From CAVPCZ01 sp963702445 (GTDB taxonomy: Bacteria; Bacteroidota; Ignavibacteria; UBA10030; UBA6906), in assembly GCA_963702445.1 (NCBI GenBank), contig CAVPCZ010000020.1, positions 1 to 64,000 of the forward strand: a stretch of 64,000 nt of DNA, read 5' to 3'. Both the position numbers and the translations under genes were made by a program. Shown here piece after piece: positions 63,315-64,000 of this stretch. Each line of letters starts with the position of its first letter. Positions within the stretch are counted from its first letter, which is position 1. A model generated the notes under the pieces. The model had not been told where the DNA came from. It made no database searches and saw nothing but the letters and a program-made list of their open reading frames with translations.

Positions 63315-64000
63315 GGACGTGGAGCGGATTGTAGTAGACGTCCCGTTCGACCGGAATTTTTCCCGCATCCCGGATGATCCGGATGATCTGGTCCTTCTTC
63401 AGGGCCATCGGGCTCAGCGCGCCGGCATCGTGCGCGATTTTCTCGCCGCCGACCGTCCCGTCCATGTCATCGGCGCCGAAATTCAGCGCCACCGATGCCA
63501 CTTCTTCGGTGAGCATGACCCAGTACGCCTTGATATGCGGGAAGTTGTCCAGCATCAGCCGTGAGATCGCGATGGTTTTCAGATCGTCGATCGCCGAGGT
63601 GAACCGGTGTTTCGGTTTGATGCCGGTATCGCCCGGCTGGAACGCAAGCGGGATGAAGGTGAGGAACCCGCCTGTCTCATCCTGCGCTTCACGCAGTTTG
63701 ATCATATGGATCAGCCGCTCTTCGAGGGTTTCGATGTGCCCGTAGAGCATGGTGCTGTTGGTGGGGATACCCAGGCGGTGTGCGGTTTTGTGCACTTCCA
63801 GCCAGGTTCTGGCGCCGATCTTCTGCTGGGAAGAGCTGCTTCCGGACCCGCTCGGAGAAAATCTCCGCGCCGCCGCCCGGCATCGTGCGCAGGCCCGCTG
63901 CTTTCAGCTGGCGCAGCACTTCTTCGATGGACATCTTGAACTTCTTGTGGAAGAAGTCGATCTCCACCGCGGTAAACGCCTTCACATCGGCATCCGGGAG
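63299..64000 (-). CDS. mqnE: Aminodeoxyfutalosine synthase (N-terminus outside window; frameshift)
   Basis: Radical SAM enzyme that joins 3-enolpyruvoylbenzoate to AdoMet. Only the part after the cluster motif is present, entering at DADVKAFTAVEIDFFHKKF. SIEEVLRQLKAAGLRTMPGGGAEIFSERVRK, STMLYGHIETLEERLIHMI, FIPLAFQPGDTG and NFGADDMDGTVGGEKI are MqnE-type. One extra base near 63829 breaks the frame after KQLF. The true end is unclear: the frame runs past the mqnA start, while a one-base change would stop it at 63299, so this boundary is approximate. Confidence 0.85.

Overview
The window is a gene-dense, GC-rich stretch of bacterial chromosome with 55 protein genes and no tRNA, rRNA, CRISPR array or insertion sequence that I could see. 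It looks like a Gram-negative member of the Bacteroidota/Chlorobi (FCB) assemblage. The evidence is lipid A genes (lpxB, lpxK), a DUF2723 membrane protein, a rhomboid protease with a C-terminal helical extension, and TolC-type efflux. Nine putative promoters resemble sigma70 sites (TTGACA-like, 16-17 bp, mostly TATATT) rather than the TAnnTTTG type of Bacteroidia, so a Chlorobi/Ignavibacteria-like lineage is my best inference, not a proof. The chemistry suggests a heterotroph: PEP/pyruvate interconversion (ppdK), lower glycolysis (gap, pgk, tpiA), proline/glutamate catabolism (pruA) into the TCA cycle (sucC), peptide uptake and cleavage (OPT transporter, pepT), and menaquinone by the futalosine route (mqnA, mqnC, mqnE).

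Layout. 1-13.3 kb (minus strand): one long, tightly overlapping operon reading from a promoter at 13.33 kb. Its order is a membrane-anchored GH2-like protein, smc, a HAD phosphatase, an isoprenylcysteine-methyltransferase-like membrane enzyme, lpxB, a TPR lipoprotein, lpxK, a C26 amidotransferase and ppdK (cut by the window edge). 13.4-19.3 kb (minus): pruA-sucC-gatB-usp-tpiA, with a promoter and a nested palindrome upstream of pruA. 19.5-25.6 kb (minus): gap (own promoter and terminator), then pgk-rhomboid-ispG-ymdB-folD. 25.8-32.6 kb (minus): DUF2723 protein, glycosyltransferase, uvrB, comF-like. 32.7-37.3 kb (minus): lepA, two signal peptidases, hemW, from a promoter at 37.4 kb. 37.5-43.2 kb (plus): HAD phosphatase, L-2-hydroxyglutarate oxidase, pepT, OPT transporter and a small membrane protein. 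43.4-47.6 kb (plus): MacA/MacB-type ABC exporter. 47.6-48.3 kb: a DUF2461 protein. 48.5-55.6 kb (minus): a TetR-regulated efflux operon (TetR, lipoprotein adaptor, ABC ATPase, TolC, ABC ATPase, two ABC-2 permeases), with a large palindrome over its start site. 55.8-58 kb: groES-groEL with a CIRCE element, promoter and terminator. 58.2-64 kb (minus): mqnE-mqnA-mqnC-nadE-rsmI-alpha-amylase.

Two points matter most to a user. First, from about 49 kb to the end at least fifteen single-base indels break otherwise intact genes, including groEL and nadE, while none is visible in the first 48 kb; this looks like poor sequence quality rather than gene decay. Second, tandem GTGGCAC repeats sit at similar distances (about 42-50 bp) upstream of the gap and groES promoters, and the GH2-like protein fuses a glycosidase fold that has lost its nucleophile to a multi-pass membrane domain. 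These are the least explained features here.
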